Source: an uncultured Rhodovulum sp.
GTDB lineage: Bacteria > Pseudomonadota > Alphaproteobacteria > Rhodobacterales > Rhodobacteraceae
Length of the DNA: 6,215 nucleotides
Direction: 5' to 3'
NCBI GenBank assembly: GCA_946221765.1
Contig: CAMIMK010000189.1
Coordinates: 1-6,215, forward strand
Shown in pieces: positions 5,314 to 6,215 of the stretch. The notes beneath the pieces are model-generated. The model ran no database searches. It saw nothing but the letters and a program-made list of their open reading frames with translations, and had not been told where the DNA came from. Numbering within the stretch: the first letter of the stretch is position 1; every line of letters starts with the position of its first letter. A program made the position numbers and the translations under genes.

Positions 5314-6215
5314 GGCATCGCCCCGAGATCGACGGGCTGCGCGCGATCGCGGTTCTGCCCGTCATCCTGTTCCATGCGCGCCTGCCAGGATTTTCCGGCG
5401 GCTTCGTCGGGGTCGACATCTTCTTCGTGATCTCGGGCTTCCTCATCACCAGCCTGATCCTGGAGGACATGGCGCGCGGCGACTTCTCGCTCCTGCGGTT
5501 CTACGAGCGGCGGGCCCGCCGCATCCTGCCCGCGCTCTACCTCGTGCTGCTCGTCTCCATGCCCTTCGCCCTGGCGCTGATGTGGCCGGACGAACTGCGC
5601 GAGTTCGGCCGCTACCTGGTCGCGGTGATCTTCTTCGTGTCGAACATCCGGCTCTGGCTCTCGACCGACTATTTCTCGCCGGATGCCGCGCTGAACCCGC
5701 TTCTGCACACCTGGAGCCTCGGGGTGGAGGAGCAGTTCTACATGCTCTTCCCGCTCGGCCTGCTGATCCTCGCCCGTCTCGCCGCCCCGGCGCGGCGGCC
5801 GGGGCTGATCCTCGGCGCCATCGCGGCCCTCGTCCTCCTGGGCTTCGCCGCCGCCGTGCTCGGCTGGCGGCGCGAGCCGGAGGCCGCCTTCTACCTCCTG
5901 CCCACCCGGGCCTGGCAGCTCGGGGTCGGGGCGCTGCTGGCCGCCTGGCTCTACGCCCGCGCCCCGCGCCTGCCGGGATGGGCGCGCGAGACCGGCGGGA
6001 TCGCCGGCCTCGCCCTCATCGCCTTCGCCACCGTCGCCTTCGACGAGACCACCCCCTTCCCCACCTGGCCCGCGCTGGTGCCGACCCTCGGCGCGGCGCT
6101 GCTCCTGCTCTGCGCCAGCCCCGCGACCCTCGCCGGCCGGCTGCTCTGCCTGCGCCCGTTGGTGGCCGTCGGCGTCATCAGCTACAGCGCCTATCTCTGG
6201 CACCAGCCGCTCTTC
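5310..6215 (+). CDS. Acyltransferase-3 family protein, copy 2, cut by window end
   Basis: The frame stays open from a GTG at 5310 to the last base, giving 302 residues without a stop. It is a close paralogue of the preceding gene: 65 of the first 80 residues are identical without a gap. It has the same landmarks, EIDGLRA (6-12), LFHA (His22), GGFVGVDIFFVISGF (30-44), RFYERRARRILPAL (63-76) and HTWSLGVEEQ (133-142), and ends in SAYLWHQPLF, matching copy 1 residues 288-297. The start is fixed by the M-R-H-R beginning shared with copy 1 and by a GTGA overlap with the upstream stop. There is no ATG in frame nearby and no strong ribosome site, which suggests translation coupled to copy 1. The role should be transfer of an acyl group to a surface glycan at the inner membrane. 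Whether it also carries an SGNH domain lies beyond the window, though the similarity makes it likely. Confidence 0.92.
   Translation, partial: MRHRPEIDGLRAIAVLPVILFHARLPGFSGGFVGVDIFFVISGFLITSLILEDMARGDFSLLRFYERRARRILPALYLVLLVSMPFALALMWPDELREFGRYLVAVIFFVSNIRLWLSTDYFSPDAALNPLLHTWSLGVEEQFYMLFPLGLLILARLAAPARRPGLILGAIAALVLLGFAAAVLGWRREPEAAFYLLPTRAWQLGVGALLAAWLYARAPRLPGWARETGGIAGLALIAFATVAFDETTPFPTWPALVPTLGAALLLLCASPATLAGRLLCLRPLVAVGVISYSAYLWHQPLF
6178..6215 (+). repeat. 38-base exact direct repeat, copy 2, reaching the window edge
   Basis: An exact copy of 4247-4284, 1931 bases downstream, in the same reading frame of the second acyltransferase. The identity may continue past the window. Confidence 0.9.

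Noticed and set aside
5244..6203. A 319-codon minus-strand open frame antisense to the second acyltransferase
   Set aside because: It is the same kind of shadow and resembles the antisense frame of copy 1 only because the sense genes are paralogous. Its repeated Gly/Glu/Gln-rich stretches are not evidence for a gene.

Overview
The window is about 70% G+C by eye. It looks like chromosomal DNA of an alphaproteobacterium, most likely a Rhodobacterales relative (Paracoccus/Rhodobacter type). This rests on strongly C/G-ending codons, the sequence style of the pyruvate kinase, and pyruvate kinase next to an N-formylglutamate amidohydrolase-like gene and a DUF1244 gene. I recall that neighbourhood from this group but could not check it here. 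Nothing in the window indicates a phage, plasmid, insertion sequence, CRISPR array or RNA gene.

Layout. (1) Bases 1-305, plus strand: the last ~100 residues of an exporter-type ABC transporter ATPase, cut by the window edge. (2) 306-536: a convergent gap with a 12-bp perfect hairpin, probably a shared terminator. (3) 537-1994, minus strand: a complete pyruvate kinase. (4) 1995-2145: a divergent control region, much more A/T-rich than its surroundings. It carries a 9-bp inverted repeat flanking the likely pyk -10 box and a separate nested palindrome. (5) 2146-3248, plus strand: a translationally coupled pair (ATGA overlap), an N-formylglutamate amidohydrolase-family enzyme followed by a small DUF1244 protein with a CxxC motif. 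(6) 3249-3393: a gap with a short A/T-rich promoter-like stretch. (7) 3394 to the window end, plus strand: two paralogous membrane acyltransferases in tandem, joined by a GTGA overlap. The first is a complete acyltransferase-3 plus SGNH fusion; the second is cut at residue 302.

How the genes fit together. Pyruvate kinase makes pyruvate and ATP at the end of glycolysis or the Entner-Doudoroff route. The amidohydrolase/DUF1244 pair is a small operon of uncertain physiological role; no histidine-degradation genes are visible beside it. The tandem acyltransferases probably O-acylate an envelope or secreted polysaccharide. The window is mostly ordinary core genome. The most interesting parts are the tandem acyltransferase pair, including an exact 38-base repeat between the copies, and the structured pyk/amidohydrolase intergenic region.
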